From NCBI GenBank assembly GCA_964482235.1, contig CAYZWU010000035.1:1-54832 (forward strand): a stretch of 54,832 nucleotides of DNA. Direction: 5' to 3'. The DNA comes from CAYZWU01 sp964482235. GTDB taxonomy: Bacteria; Planctomycetota; B15-G4; CAYZWU01. The position numbers and the translations under genes are program-made. The notes under the pieces are model-generated. The model made no database searches, was not told the DNA's origin, and saw only the letters and a list, made by a program, of their open reading frames with translations. How positions within the stretch are numbered: the stretch's first letter is position 1; every line of letters begins with the position of its first letter. This document shows positions 19,476-28,506 of this stretch, one piece after another.

Positions 19476-20417
19476 GTGAGGGAGAATCTGAGGCGGTACT
19501 ATCCTGCAGCCGGCTTGATCACCTTGGTCCTCTGGCTCGTCGGTGAGATCTTCCGCGATGCAACCCTATTCACTGGGTTCCTGTTCTATATCCCTTCTCC
19601 CTTCGTGGCCGCCCTGTTCGTCTCCCTGGGCTTTCACCTGGCAATCAGGAAGAAGATCGGCTCCACCCTGCTCTTCCTGGGGCTGGGTGTGGTGCCTGCC
19701 GTTTTCGTATTCGGTCCGGAAACGAGATGGTCCGGCATTGAAGAGGCCGCGCCGGCCGGGAAAAAGGCGACCATCGTTCACTGGAACGTCTGCTACGGCC
19801 TTCTCGGCTGGGGCGGGGTGGGCGAGGCGCTTCGTGAAATACAAGCTGATATCTACGTCCTGTCCGAAGCGATCTGGCTGAACGACGTCAGGCTGATCGA
19901 GCACCGCCTCCCCCCCGGCTTCGAGGTGGCCGTATCGTACGGCATGGTGATCGCGGCCCGCGGCGGAGTCCACGATCTCCGGCAGCTGGTCAATGAAGAG
20001 GGAACGAGGATCTTTTCTGCCAGCTGGAATCACGAGGGACGGAACGTCGAGATCCTGGTCGTCGACCTGGGCTCCGATCCCTTCTGCGCCCGCGATCCCA
20101 AGCTGAATCGCGTGGTCGGTTTCATCAGGGAACGCTCGCCCGACATCGTGGTGGGGGATTTCAACTCGCCGCGCCGGTCGCTGGCACTCGCAGCACTGCC
20201 CGATGGATACTGCCACGCCTACGATGTCGCGGGGCGGGGATGGGGATACACGTGGCCCACCCTCTGTCCGATCTTCGCCATCGATCAGTGCATCGTCGGT
20301 CCGCGCATCGTTCCCCATCGGTACGACCTCGAATCCTCGCTGCACAGCGATCACCGGATGCAGGTGCTCGAGTTCTCGATCGAGGACGGGGACGAGGGGA
20401 CGCGCAGTGGAAACTGA
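19476..20417 (+). CDS. Membrane-anchored endonuclease/exonuclease/phosphatase-fold protein
   Basis: This 313-residue protein has about three N-terminal membrane spans (residues 10-85) and a C-terminal EEP domain. EEP landmarks are IVHWNVCYG (metal Asn), DIYVLSEA (metal Glu), VVGDFNSPRRS (catalytic Asp/Asn) and HSDHRMQ (Asp-His pair). This arrangement is typical of membrane 'endonuclease/exonuclease/phosphatase family' proteins, whose domain may face the periplasm and act on phosphoesters of lipids or nucleotides. The start is GTG, with GAGGAGGGGAG just upstream. The actual substrate is unknown. Confidence 0.8.
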   Translation: MRENLRRYYPAAGLITLVLWLVGEIFRDATLFTGFLFYIPSPFVAALFVSLGFHLAIRKKIGSTLLFLGLGVVPAVFVFGPETRWSGIEEAAPAGKKATIVHWNVCYGLLGWGGVGEALREIQADIYVLSEAIWLNDVRLIEHRLPPGFEVAVSYGMVIAARGGVHDLRQLVNEEGTRIFSASWNHEGRNVEILVVDLGSDPFCARDPKLNRVVGFIRERSPDIVVGDFNSPRRSLALAALPDGYCHAYDVAGRGWGYTWPTLCPIFAIDQCIVGPRIVPHRYDLESSLHSDHRMQVLEFSIEDGDEGTRSGN

Positions 20418-20514
20418 TCCTGCCGCCGGAAGTCTGAGGTTGACAGCCGCGGGTACCGGTTTCATTCCGGGTGGATCTGCGATCCCGGCGGACCGTCCCT
20501 TTTTGATTGGCTTC

Positions 20515-20542
20515 TTCACAAAAAACGAGGAGGAGTTATAAT
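20515..20542 (+). promoter_or_regulatory. Candidate promoter for the haem lipoprotein gene
   Basis: TTCACA (20515-20520), 16 bp, and a perfect TATAAT (20537-20542) form a strong sigma70-like promoter. Transcription would start near 20550 and give a leader of about 240 nt that contains the MITE-like repeat at 20564-20710. Confidence 0.5.
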
Positions 20543-20563
20543 CGGGGCATACTTTTCCTCTAG

Positions 20564-20710
20564 GAGGCTGCTTCAGTAATCAAACGAACCGAAAGTGGAT
20601 CCCTGGCGCCGGCTCCGTGCCGCCAGATCTTCAGCGATTCCATCGCGTGAACCGCTCCTCGGCGCCTTGATCCGTCATGAAATCCTGCGCTTTCGGTCAC
20701 GCAGCTTTGG
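20564..20710. repeat. MITE-like repeat, degenerate copy (family B)
   Basis: This segment aligns by eye along most of its length with the element at 51277-51435. Shared blocks include CCGAAAG near the left end, GGCGCCGGCTC, CTTCAGCGA, GGCGCCTTGATCCG and GCGCTTTCGG near the right end. CCGAAAG and CTTTCGG are inverted, so it can fold on itself. The outer inverted ends present in the other copy have decayed here. It occupies most of the 373-bp gap between 20417 and the lipoprotein start at 20791, in which no other gene is seen. Confidence 0.6.
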
Positions 20711-20790
20711 GGGGGCGGTCTCGAGAGGGGGTAATCAGGAGATCGGTGGGATTACATTGCATGCAGGATTTCGGCAAAGAGGAGGAGATG

Positions 20791-21357
20791 ATGAATCGGA
20801 TTGCTGTTTTATCGATGCTTCTTTTTCTGTCGGCGGGATTACTCTTCGGCTGCTCCGCAGGGGAAGGCGAGAAGAGGATCTCGAAGAGCGACCAGGAACT
20901 GGCCAGGCTGCTCGTCAAGCTGGAGCTGTGCACCAGGGCGACCATTGCCAAGCATTATGTCGATGCGGACGAGGAGCACAGGGCGTGGCTATCCCGGAAC
21001 CTGCTGCTGCCCGCTGCGGTGGCCGACAGCATCTTCCATGGCGTTGTTCCGGAAACGACGGGAGAACGGGCCTGGGTGAAGATGGTTGTCGACGATCCGA
21101 GAAATCCCCACAACGCCGGTGATGAAATTGCACTCGCCCTGCTCGACGAGGTCCGGGGCGGAAAGCAAAACTCGGAGCGGTCGACCGATAACGCTTTCTA
21201 TTACGCCGAACCGATCAAGGCGGCTCCGACCTGCCTGGCCTGTCACGGCGGCCCGGAAGGCGAGCCCGATCCCTTCTTTCCCCAGTACAGGAAGAACGGC
21301 TGGGAGGCCGGGCAGATCGTTGGAGCCGTTGTGGCCCGTGTTGGCGAGGCCGAGTAG
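20791..21357 (+). CDS. c-type haem lipoprotein, DUF3365/Tll0287-like
   Basis: This 188-residue protein starts with a lipoprotein signal (LLFLSAGLLFGC, Cys21). It carries one covalent haem motif, Cys148-Leu-Ala-Cys151-His152 in CLACHGGP, near the end. The layout (helical region, NAFYYAEPIKAAPTCLACHG, then AGQIVGAVVARV) resembles DUF3365/Tll0287-like haem-binding sensor domains, here alone and lipid-anchored. It may sense redox state or a gas, or carry electrons in the periplasm. The second of two adjacent ATGs is used because GAGGAGG lies 5 bp upstream. A radical SAM gene follows 23 bp later in the same direction. Confidence 0.75.
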   Translation: MNRIAVLSMLLFLSAGLLFGCSAGEGEKRISKSDQELARLLVKLELCTRATIAKHYVDADEEHRAWLSRNLLLPAAVADSIFHGVVPETTGERAWVKMVVDDPRNPHNAGDEIALALLDEVRGGKQNSERSTDNAFYYAEPIKAAPTCLACHGGPEGEPDPFFPQYRKNGWEAGQIVGAVVARVGEAE

Positions 21358-21380
21358 CCGGCGAAGGGAAGTTTGAGACA

Positions 21381-22907
21381 ATGAAAATCGCACTGGTCAA
21401 CGTGGCAGCCTACTTCGGGACCGATGGGACAAGGCTGGTCTCGGCTCTCCTGAAGGAGGCGGGGCATTCAGTAAGGTTCGTCTACATGGCGAGGCGCCAT
21501 CCCGTTATCTACGAGGAGGGCGAGATCGAGCGCCTCCGTGAGATCTTCGAGGGCGTGGATCTCGTGCTCGTTTCGGTCTACACGCTCTATTCCTATCGAG
21601 CCGTTCAGGTCACCGAATTCGTGCGCAGGAATTTTCCCGGCCTCAAGGTGATATGGGGAGGGCCTCACTGCGTCTCGGCCCCGGATCTCAGCCTTCAACA
21701 CGCCGACGGTGTCTGCTTCTCGGAAGGGGACGAGTGCATCGTCGACTTCGTGGAGAAGCTGGAGTCCGGCGGCAGCGAGTGGCAGAAGACGCCGAACATG
21801 GCGTTCAGGATCAACGGCGAGACGCAGACCAACGAGGTTCTTCCTCCCTTCACCGATCTGGACGGACTCCCGTACAACGATTACACGCTGGACGACGATT
21901 ACCTGCTCGACGGCGATTTTCGCCCCATGTCGGAGAAGCTGGTCAGGAAGTATACACAGGCGAACAACTCCTTCGGCAAGCGCGTCTTCGTCATGACGAC
22001 CATGCGGGGATGCCCCTTCGTCTGTTCCTTCTGCAGCAACTGCAGGTACGTGGCGATGTTCGGCAGGAATGTGATGCGATTCCAGGGCGTGGACCGTTAC
22101 ATGGATGAGCTCGAGTTCGCCCTCGACAAGTACCCGTTCTACGATCTTGTCGCCTTTGCCGATGACGATTTCCTGGCCAGGCCCAAGAAGGAACTGGAGC
22201 ACTTTGCCGAGCGGTACGGGAAGAACGTGAATCTTCCGTTCCGGATCACGCTGAGCTCCAGGACATTCCGCCGCGACAAGCTGGAGATCCTCCTGGACTG
22301 CGGTCTGAACCTCGTGGAGATGGGGGTGCAGTCGGGAAGCCAGCGAGTCCTCGACGAGGTCTACAACAGGGATATCCCGGTCGCCAGCACCCGCGAGGCG
22401 ATCAATCAGATGGTGCCGTACCGCAAGAGCCACGGCCTGATGCTGCTCGTCGATATCATGCTCGACAACCCTTTCGAGACCCAGGACGATATCATCGAGA
22501 CGTACCGCTACCTGCTGGATACGCCCCCGTGGGTGATGATCGTGCCGTTCGGCCTGAACTTCTTTCCCGGGACACCGATCTACGACCGGGCGGTGAAGGC
22601 CGGCTTCATCGAGGCCGTCGACGAGAAGGGCATGATCCAGGGCTACCGGAGGAAGATGCGCTTCCAGCACAACTACGCCACATTCCTGATCCTCCTCTAC
22701 TGGGTATGCCTGAACCTGCACATCCCGCGCTATGTCCCGAAGTTCTTCTTCAGCGGGCTCGCGTCCCGGCCCGCCCGGATGGCGGCCGCCGTTGTTCCGA
22801 AGCCCTGCTACAAGCTCATGGTGAACCTGCTCTGGAACAACGCGCTCAATGTGCTCAAGATTCTCGGGTGGGTTCGAAGGGTCGTGCTGAGGAAGAAGCC
22901 GGCCTGA
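21381..22907 (+). CDS. B12-binding-domain radical SAM protein
   Basis: This 508-residue protein has an N-terminal cobalamin-binding Rossmann domain (about 1-130: LVSVYTLYSYRAVQ, VIWGGPHC) and a radical SAM barrel with the 4Fe-4S motif Cys211-x3-Cys215-x2-Cys218 (RGCPFVCSFCSNC), then EMGVQSGSQRVLDEVYNR, typical of the class B/BchE-like group. The C-terminal 130 residues are hydrophobic and basic. Members methylate unreactive carbons or rearrange lipids, cofactors or natural products. Like many of this class it lacks the DxHxxG histidine, so cobalamin would bind base-off without a protein ligand. The product is unknown. It converges on the SPASM protein gene at 22962. Confidence 0.85.
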   Translation: MKIALVNVAAYFGTDGTRLVSALLKEAGHSVRFVYMARRHPVIYEEGEIERLREIFEGVDLVLVSVYTLYSYRAVQVTEFVRRNFPGLKVIWGGPHCVSAPDLSLQHADGVCFSEGDECIVDFVEKLESGGSEWQKTPNMAFRINGETQTNEVLPPFTDLDGLPYNDYTLDDDYLLDGDFRPMSEKLVRKYTQANNSFGKRVFVMTTMRGCPFVCSFCSNCRYVAMFGRNVMRFQGVDRYMDELEFALDKYPFYDLVAFADDDFLARPKKELEHFAERYGKNVNLPFRITLSSRTFRRDKLEILLDCGLNLVEMGVQSGSQRVLDEVYNRDIPVASTREAINQMVPYRKSHGLMLLVDIMLDNPFETQDDIIETYRYLLDTPPWVMIVPFGLNFFPGTPIYDRAVKAGFIEAVDEKGMIQGYRRKMRFQHNYATFLILLYWVCLNLHIPRYVPKFFFSGLASRPARMAAAVVPKPCYKLMVNLLWNNALNVLKILGWVRRVVLRKKPA

Positions 22908-22961
22908 ATCGCCGCTTTCCTGTCAGCGTGACGAGATCCCCGACCGGGATCAGACAGCCCG

Positions 22962-24035
22962 TCAGCTCGTGATCGCCCGGCCGAGCCGCTTCATGGCCGC
23001 GGGGATGGCGAAGACGGTATCGGTCCACTTGAACAATCCCAGAGCCACGGCGCAGTTTCGAAATCCGGCGTAGATGTCCACGACTCCGTCGCGCCGCAGC
23101 TTCTCCCCGACCGCCTCGCCGCGGCATCCTCCCTGGCAGATGTTGAGGATCTTGCAGCTTTGGCAGGGCTCCTCGATCTTTTCACGAAGGTTCTCGAACC
23201 AGTGGTGATCGATCACGAGACCCTCTTCACTGTCGAAGTGTCCTATCTTCAATTCCGGGACGGAGAGGCTGAAGCGGCAGGGATAGACATCCCTGGAGTC
23301 GGACTTGATGGTAACGTGGTCCGTGATGGTGCTGCAGTACTTGTCGATCTCGGAGCGTGCGCGGAATCCCATCTGGAGCTGTCGCAGCTTGGAGTGCTGG
23401 GGGCCCCAGTTGTCGATCAGATACATCTTCATCGAGTCGAAGCGGTTCTTGATCTGATGGAATTTCCTGAGAAAGGTGAGGATCTGGTCCTGCTCGAGAA
23501 AGAAATCGCTGTCGAGATCCATGGCCCTGCCGCCATAGCTCAGCTTCAGGATCATGGCCCGCGATGCGCCGAGCTCGTGGACGAGGCGGCACGTTTCCTC
23601 GAGCTTTGCGTAGTTCTTTCCATGATAGACGGTATAGACCTCGAACTCGAAATCCTTCTTCCCGGAGGTGAACTCCTTGATGTTCGCTATCGTTTTCTCG
23701 AAATCCCCCTTGGGAGCGATCAGCTCGTGGGTTTCCGCGTCGGGACCGTGGATGCTGAAGGAGACGAAGTTGACGTCGGGACGCATGTCGATCATTTCAG
23801 CCTTGGCTTCATGGCCGGCCAGCAGGCCCGCGTCATTCACCTTGTGATAGATCCTCTTGAGCTGCTCATCCATCTGGTTGGTCGCGTAGACCTTGCTTTC
23901 GATCCCGTGCTTGTCGAGATCCCTGATGAGCTTTTCGGTTCCGGCGGCATCGTCTTGCGTGAAGGGGCTGCAGAAGCAGTGCCTGCAGCTTCTCGAGCAG
24001 TTGTTGTGGACGATCCAAACGAAATCGGGCTTCAT
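22962..24035 (-). CDS. Radical SAM protein with SPASM-type C-terminus
   Basis: This 357-residue protein has the radical SAM motif very early: Cys13-x3-Cys17-x2-Cys20 in NNCSRSCRHC. A SPASM-like set of cysteines occurs late (YPCRF, then CQSCKILNICQGGC), which would bind auxiliary 4Fe-4S clusters. SPASM enzymes modify peptides or proteins (thioether links, sulfatase maturation) or make peptide-derived cofactors. The ATG has AGGAGGTGAAAG in front, and a good promoter at 24132-24160 lies directly behind the upstream ABC gene. No convincing precursor-peptide gene was found next to it, so the substrate is open. Confidence 0.83.
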   Translation of the reverse strand: MKPDFVWIVHNNCSRSCRHCFCSPFTQDDAAGTEKLIRDLDKHGIESKVYATNQMDEQLKRIYHKVNDAGLLAGHEAKAEMIDMRPDVNFVSFSIHGPDAETHELIAPKGDFEKTIANIKEFTSGKKDFEFEVYTVYHGKNYAKLEETCRLVHELGASRAMILKLSYGGRAMDLDSDFFLEQDQILTFLRKFHQIKNRFDSMKMYLIDNWGPQHSKLRQLQMGFRARSEIDKYCSTITDHVTIKSDSRDVYPCRFSLSVPELKIGHFDSEEGLVIDHHWFENLREKIEEPCQSCKILNICQGGCRGEAVGEKLRRDGVVDIYAGFRNCAVALGLFKWTDTVFAIPAAMKRLGRAITS

Positions 24036-24131
24036 CTTTCACCTCCTGATAACAGATCCGATGTAACCTCGAGAATTTTGCGCTGTGTGCTGAGATGCCC
24101 AAGCAAATCCTTCTGGAGTATTCTACGCCGG

Positions 24132-24160
24132 ATCATATCAAAATATGACCCAAGGATCAA
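24132..24160 (-). promoter_or_regulatory. Candidate promoter for the SPASM radical SAM gene
   Basis: Read on the minus strand, TTGATC (24160-24155), 17 bp, and TATGAT (24137-24132) form a sigma70-like promoter. It starts right after the stop of the ABC exporter gene and leaves a leader of about 90 nt. Confidence 0.45.
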
Positions 24161-25969
24161 TCAGCGATCCCCGGACTCGCTCTCCGGCTCGCCGCCGCGG
24201 ATCTGCTCCTCGCGATACTGCATCCGGTAAAGGCGCCAGTAGAGGCCCTGATGCGCCAACAGCTCCTCGTGAGTCCCGTCCTCGACCATCTCCCCCTTGT
24301 GGAGCACGATGATCTTGTCCGCGTTCCGGATCGTCGACAGGCGATGGGCGATGATGATCGATGTGCGCGCCCGTGTGAGCTCGGCGATCGCCTTCTGGAT
24401 CAGCGCCTCGGTGGCTGTGTCGATGTTCGATGTGGCCTCGTCGAGAATCAGCAGCTCCGGATCGAATGCCATGGCACGCGCGAAGGAGAGGAGTTGCTTC
24501 TGGCCCGTGGAGAGGTTTTCGCCGCGCTCGACGAGCGTCGTGTCATATTCCTCGGGGAGCTGCTCGATGAAGGTCTTGGCGTTGACGAGCCGGGCCGCCT
24601 CCTTCATCCCTTCGTCGCTGATCGTTTCCTCGCCGAGGCGGATGTTTTCCGCCACAGTACCGGAGAAGATGAACGGATCCTGCTGCACCGAGACCATCAG
24701 CGATCGGAGCGACCTCTGGGTGACATCGCGGATGTCGGTCCCGTTGACCAGGATGCGGCCCGACTGGATCTCGTAGAAGCGCTGCAGGACGTTGATGACC
24801 GTCGTCTTCCCCGATCCCGTGTGTCCCACCAGAGCCACGGTTTCACCCTGCGCAAGCTCGAAGCTCACGCCCTTCAGGACCGGTACCTCCGGATCGTAGC
24901 CGAAGGTCACGTTGTCGAAGACCACGCTCGTCACAGGCGGCGAAAGGCATGGCGCATCGGGGCGGTCGACAACGTCCGACGGCCTGTCGAGAAGCTTGAA
25001 GATCCGTTCCGACGAGGCCATTGCCGACTGGAGGATGTTGAACTTGTCCGCCAGGTCGCTCAGCGGCCGAAAGAACATCTCCAGATAGCGGATGAAGACG
25101 AAGACCACGCCGAACTGGAGCCCGCCCGCCCCGATCGCCTCGCAGCCCTTGAGGATGACCACGGCAAGGGCGGCGGCGGAGAGAATCTCGATCACGGGAA
25201 AGAAGAGGGCGAAATAGAAGATCGTTCTCTCGTGGGACTTGGTGTGATCCCTGTTGATGGAGGAGAAGTGATCGAAGCTCAGCTTCTCCCTCAGGAAGAG
25301 CTGCACCGTCTTCATGCCCGTGATGTTTTCCTGGAGGTTGGAGTTGATCCTGGCCAGGTGGAAGCGAATGTCGTCGAAGCCCTTGCGGACCTTGCTCCTG
25401 AAGACGAAGGTGGCCGCGATGAGAAAGGGCAGGACGGTGAAGGACCAGAGGGTCAGCGTCACGTCCTGGATGAACATGGCCACCACGATCCCCACGAGGA
25501 GAAAGACGTCGCCCATCAGCGTGACGATCCCCTCGGTGAAGAGCTGGTTCAGGTTCTCCACGTCGCTCGTGACCCGCGTGATCGTGCGGCCCACGGGATT
25601 CTTGTCGAAGAAGGAGAGGGAGAGGCTCTGGATCTTGGCGAAGATCGTGTTCCTCAGATCGAACATCACCTTCTGTCCGAGCATCTGCGTGCAGAACGTC
25701 TGGAGGAACTTCAGGAGGGAATCGGCCAGCACGATGCCGAGAAAGATGAAAGCCATCAGCCGCAGGCCGTCGTAATCTCCCTTGCTGATGTAATCGTCGA
25801 TGGCGACCTGGATGACGAAGGGGGCCGCCACCGCGGCGGCGGAGGCGAGCATGATCAGGATGAGCCCGGCGAGGATGAGGTGGAAGTAGGGAAGGCCAAA
25901 GGTGACCAGACGCCAGAACAGCCTGGTGTCCGATGCACGCTCTGTCACCCTGTCCCGCTCCATGGCCAT
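24161..25969 (-). CDS. ABC exporter subunit, half-transporter B (canonical Walker B, altered signature)
   Basis: This 602-residue protein has six membrane spans followed by an ATPase domain, as in MsbA/BmrCD-type exporters. Walker A is GHTGSGKT and Walker B is LLILDEAT with the catalytic Glu, but the signature reads LSTGQ rather than LSGGQ. The partner gene, ending one base before this start, has the complementary change, so the two probably form a heterodimer with one degenerate ATP site. Substrates of this class are lipids, drugs or peptides. The start at 25969 follows the partner's stop almost directly; ATG 25963 is an alternative. Confidence 0.9.
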   Translation of the reverse strand: MAMERDRVTERASDTRLFWRLVTFGLPYFHLILAGLILIMLASAAAVAAPFVIQVAIDDYISKGDYDGLRLMAFIFLGIVLADSLLKFLQTFCTQMLGQKVMFDLRNTIFAKIQSLSLSFFDKNPVGRTITRVTSDVENLNQLFTEGIVTLMGDVFLLVGIVVAMFIQDVTLTLWSFTVLPFLIAATFVFRSKVRKGFDDIRFHLARINSNLQENITGMKTVQLFLREKLSFDHFSSINRDHTKSHERTIFYFALFFPVIEILSAAALAVVILKGCEAIGAGGLQFGVVFVFIRYLEMFFRPLSDLADKFNILQSAMASSERIFKLLDRPSDVVDRPDAPCLSPPVTSVVFDNVTFGYDPEVPVLKGVSFELAQGETVALVGHTGSGKTTVINVLQRFYEIQSGRILVNGTDIRDVTQRSLRSLMVSVQQDPFIFSGTVAENIRLGEETISDEGMKEAARLVNAKTFIEQLPEEYDTTLVERGENLSTGQKQLLSFARAMAFDPELLILDEATSNIDTATEALIQKAIAELTRARTSIIIAHRLSTIRNADKIIVLHKGEMVEDGTHEELLAHQGLYWRLYRMQYREEQIRGGEPESESGDR

Positions 25970-25970
25970 C

Positions 25971-27770
25971 TCAGAGCTCCTCGATCTCGCTCTTCAGCCT
26001 CTGCTGCTCGTTCAGCGCGGCGTACAGACCGCCCTGCCGCACCAGCTCCTGGTGCGTTCCTCTCTCCGTGACGGCGCCGTTCCGCAGGACGAGAATCTGG
26101 TCCGCGTGACGGATCGTGGAGATCCTGTGGGAGATGAGAATCGTTGTCCGGTTCGCCTCGATCTCCCGGAGGCCGCGCAGGATCTTCGCCTCGGTGCGCG
26201 TGTCGACCGAGGAGAGGGCGTCGTCGAAGACCAGGATCTCAGGATCCTTCACGATGGCGCGGGCAATGGCCGTTCTCTGCTTCTGCCCGCCGGACAGGTT
26301 GATGCCCTTCTCCCCGAGCATCGTGTCGAAGCCGTCGGGGAGCTCCTCGATCTCGCTGTCGATGGCGGCGATCCCGGCCGCCCGGGAGATCCGGTCACCT
26401 CTGGTGACCCCGGCGCCTTTCTCCGGATCGCTGAACGCGATGTTGTTGCCGATGGTGTCGGAGAAGAGGAAGGTCTCCTGCGTCACGAAGCCGTAGAGCG
26501 CCCGCATGCTCTCGATCGTGATGTCGTTGATGTCCCTGTTGTCGATGAGGATCCGGCCACGCTCGACAGGATAGAGACGCGCCAGGAGGGAGATGAGTGT
26601 CGTTTTCCCCGATCCCGTCGGCCCGATCAGGGCCAGGGAGGTCCCCGGCTCGACAATGATCGACACGTTGCGCAGGACGAGGGGTGCGTCGGGAGCGTAG
26701 CGGAAGGAGAGATCCCGGATCTCGATCCCTCTTCCTTTTTTCTCTCCCATCGTCTGCTTCGGGGGATCGAGCGGCCGGGCCGCGGGGTCGTCGCGGATGA
26801 TCGGCTCGGTCTCCATGACGCGCATGATTCTTTTCATCGAGGCGGCGCCGCGCTGGAAGAGGCCCGTGACCCATCCGATGGCCACGGCAGGCCAGACGAG
26901 CATGGTCAGGTAGATCGCGAAGGCGGTGAACTCGCCGAGCGTGATCCCCGTTCCCGGGGCCGCGTTTTCCTTGATGATGAGGCCGCCGCCGACGAGGATC
27001 ATCAGCATCGTGCCCACGCCGACGATGGCGGACAGCGCCGGCCTGAAGGCGCTCTGGACGATCACGTGGCCCCTGTTCCTCCTCACGTACTCCCTGTTCA
27101 CCTCGGCGAAGAGCTCCCTCTCGTGCTCCTCGCGCCGGTAGGACCGGATCACGCGCGCACCGGCCAGGTTCTCCTGCGCCCGCGTCGTGACCGTGCCGAA
27201 CTGCTCCTGGATCAGGAGGAAGCGCCAGTGGATCGCCTTGCCGAACCTGTAGACCGCCACCGCCATGACCGGAAGCACGGCCAGGGCCACCAGGGTCAGC
27301 CGGGGACTGATCAGCACGAGGTTGACGATGATCAGGATGCTCCTGAAGAAGGTGTTGATCGAATACATGATCCCCGGACCGAGCAGGGCCCGGACGGCGT
27401 TGAGGTCGTTGGTCGCCACGGCCATCAGGTCGCCGGTCGGATTCCGGTGATAGAATCCCGGCGAGAAGGTCTGGAGGCTCCTGTAGAAATCGTTCCGGAT
27501 ATCGTTCTCGATCCGCCGCGACGAGACGATGATGTAGTGGCGGGTGAGAAAGAGGAAGAAGGCCCGCACCAGGGTCACGAGAACGATGCCGGCGGCGCAG
27601 CGCAGGAGGAAGCGGGAGTCGGGAGAGGTCTCAAGGCTGTCCACGGCCATCTGGACCAGGCGGGGGTGGATGACCAGGAAGCCGACCGACAGGGCCGAGC
27701 AGGCGGCTCCGACCAGGTAGGGGCGGCGGTAGGCTTTCAGGTAAGGTCCGAGGGCGCTGGAAACAGACAA
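25971..27770 (-). CDS. ABC exporter subunit, half-transporter A (Asp in Walker B)
   Basis: This 599-residue protein has a six-span exporter domain and an ATPase domain. Walker A is GPTGSGKT and the signature LSGGQ is canonical, but Walker B reads ILVFDDAL, with Asp in place of the catalytic Glu. In TM287/288-like heterodimers this Asp marks the non-hydrolysing site, which is completed by the altered signature of the partner; the downstream gene has exactly that. The start is TTG at 27770 with AGGAG seven bases upstream. It begins 9 bp after the cobalamin adenosyltransferase gene, so these genes likely share a transcript. Confidence 0.9.
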   Translation of the reverse strand: MSVSSALGPYLKAYRRPYLVGAACSALSVGFLVIHPRLVQMAVDSLETSPDSRFLLRCAAGIVLVTLVRAFFLFLTRHYIIVSSRRIENDIRNDFYRSLQTFSPGFYHRNPTGDLMAVATNDLNAVRALLGPGIMYSINTFFRSILIIVNLVLISPRLTLVALAVLPVMAVAVYRFGKAIHWRFLLIQEQFGTVTTRAQENLAGARVIRSYRREEHERELFAEVNREYVRRNRGHVIVQSAFRPALSAIVGVGTMLMILVGGGLIIKENAAPGTGITLGEFTAFAIYLTMLVWPAVAIGWVTGLFQRGAASMKRIMRVMETEPIIRDDPAARPLDPPKQTMGEKKGRGIEIRDLSFRYAPDAPLVLRNVSIIVEPGTSLALIGPTGSGKTTLISLLARLYPVERGRILIDNRDINDITIESMRALYGFVTQETFLFSDTIGNNIAFSDPEKGAGVTRGDRISRAAGIAAIDSEIEELPDGFDTMLGEKGINLSGGQKQRTAIARAIVKDPEILVFDDALSSVDTRTEAKILRGLREIEANRTTILISHRISTIRHADQILVLRNGAVTERGTHQELVRQGGLYAALNEQQRLKSEIEEL

Positions 27771-27779
27771 TAGCCGCTC

Positions 27780-28343
27780 CTAATCGGGATGCCTCGACGA
27801 ACAGCCGGATTCCCGTTCCTCCAGGCGGGCCATGAGGAACAGGAGGTCGGAGAGGCGGTTGATGAACGCGGTGATGGAGGGGTTGTCCAGGCTCTCCTCT
27901 TCATCGAGCCGGGCGATGGCTCTCTCGGCGCGGCGCACCACGGCCCTGGCCAGGTCGAGAAGGGCTGACACCTCCTCCTCGCCGTAGAGGACGAAGCGTG
28001 GCGGGAGCTTAAGGTCGCTCTCGATCCTGCCGGCCAGGGCGGCGATTTCCTCCACGTCGGATTCGGCAATCACCCGCTTCAGGAGGTGCCGCGATTCCGA
28101 AGGGCATGCCAGCTCGGAGTTGACCCTGTAGATCAGGTTCTGCGCTTTCAGCAATCCGTCGCGCACCGCTTCGAGCCGGCTCTTCGACCGTGCCAGCCCG
28201 ATGAAGGCCGAGGCCTCGTCCAGTGTTCCGTACGCCTCGGGCCGCACCGATCCCTTGGCCGCGCGCGATCCGTCCAGGAACGATGTCCTGCCCTTGTCCC
28301 CCTTGCCCGTTGAGATCGACTTCTTCGGTTTTTTCTCGCCCAT
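27780..28343 (-). CDS. ATP:cob(I)alamin adenosyltransferase, PduO type
   Basis: This 187-residue protein is a PduO/MMAB-type corrinoid adenosyltransferase: it has the N-terminal ATP motif STGKGDKGRTSFLDG, then RPEAYGTLDEASAFIG, and the conserved RRAERAIARL helix. It makes adenosylcobalamin from ATP and cob(I)alamin in the cytoplasm. It leads a minus-strand run with the ABC exporter genes, which gives no functional clue. It does show that the cell handles cobalamin, in line with the corrinoid cluster at 1610-5296 and the B12 radical SAM protein. A divergent gap of about 160 bp separates it from the O-methyltransferase. Confidence 0.92.
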   Translation of the reverse strand: MGEKKPKKSISTGKGDKGRTSFLDGSRAAKGSVRPEAYGTLDEASAFIGLARSKSRLEAVRDGLLKAQNLIYRVNSELACPSESRHLLKRVIAESDVEEIAALAGRIESDLKLPPRFVLYGEEEVSALLDLARAVVRRAERAIARLDEEESLDNPSITAFINRLSDLLFLMARLEERESGCSSRHPD

Positions 28344-28506
28344 GGCTCGCGATCCTGCCTTCGAATTCGGAGCGACACTTTATTGTTTTCTCAGTTGTCA
28401 CATATAATTGACCGATCAAATAATAAAGGAAAGCTCGTTTCAAGAGGCAGTCGGACCGGATCGAGCCGGCATTTCAAGGCTCGGTCCCGAACTTACGGTG
28501 ATTGAA

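Noticed and set aside
24036..24131. Precursor peptide for the SPASM radical SAM enzyme
   Set aside because: The short frame here has no leader/core pattern or own stop before running into the enzyme gene out of frame; it is more likely an untranslated leader.
24251..27773. Two open frames of more than 600 codons on the plus strand opposite the ABC exporter genes
   Set aside because: They are antisense to clear ABC transporter genes and encode Asp/Glu/Arg/His-rich sequence with no domain; typical of GC-rich antisense frames.
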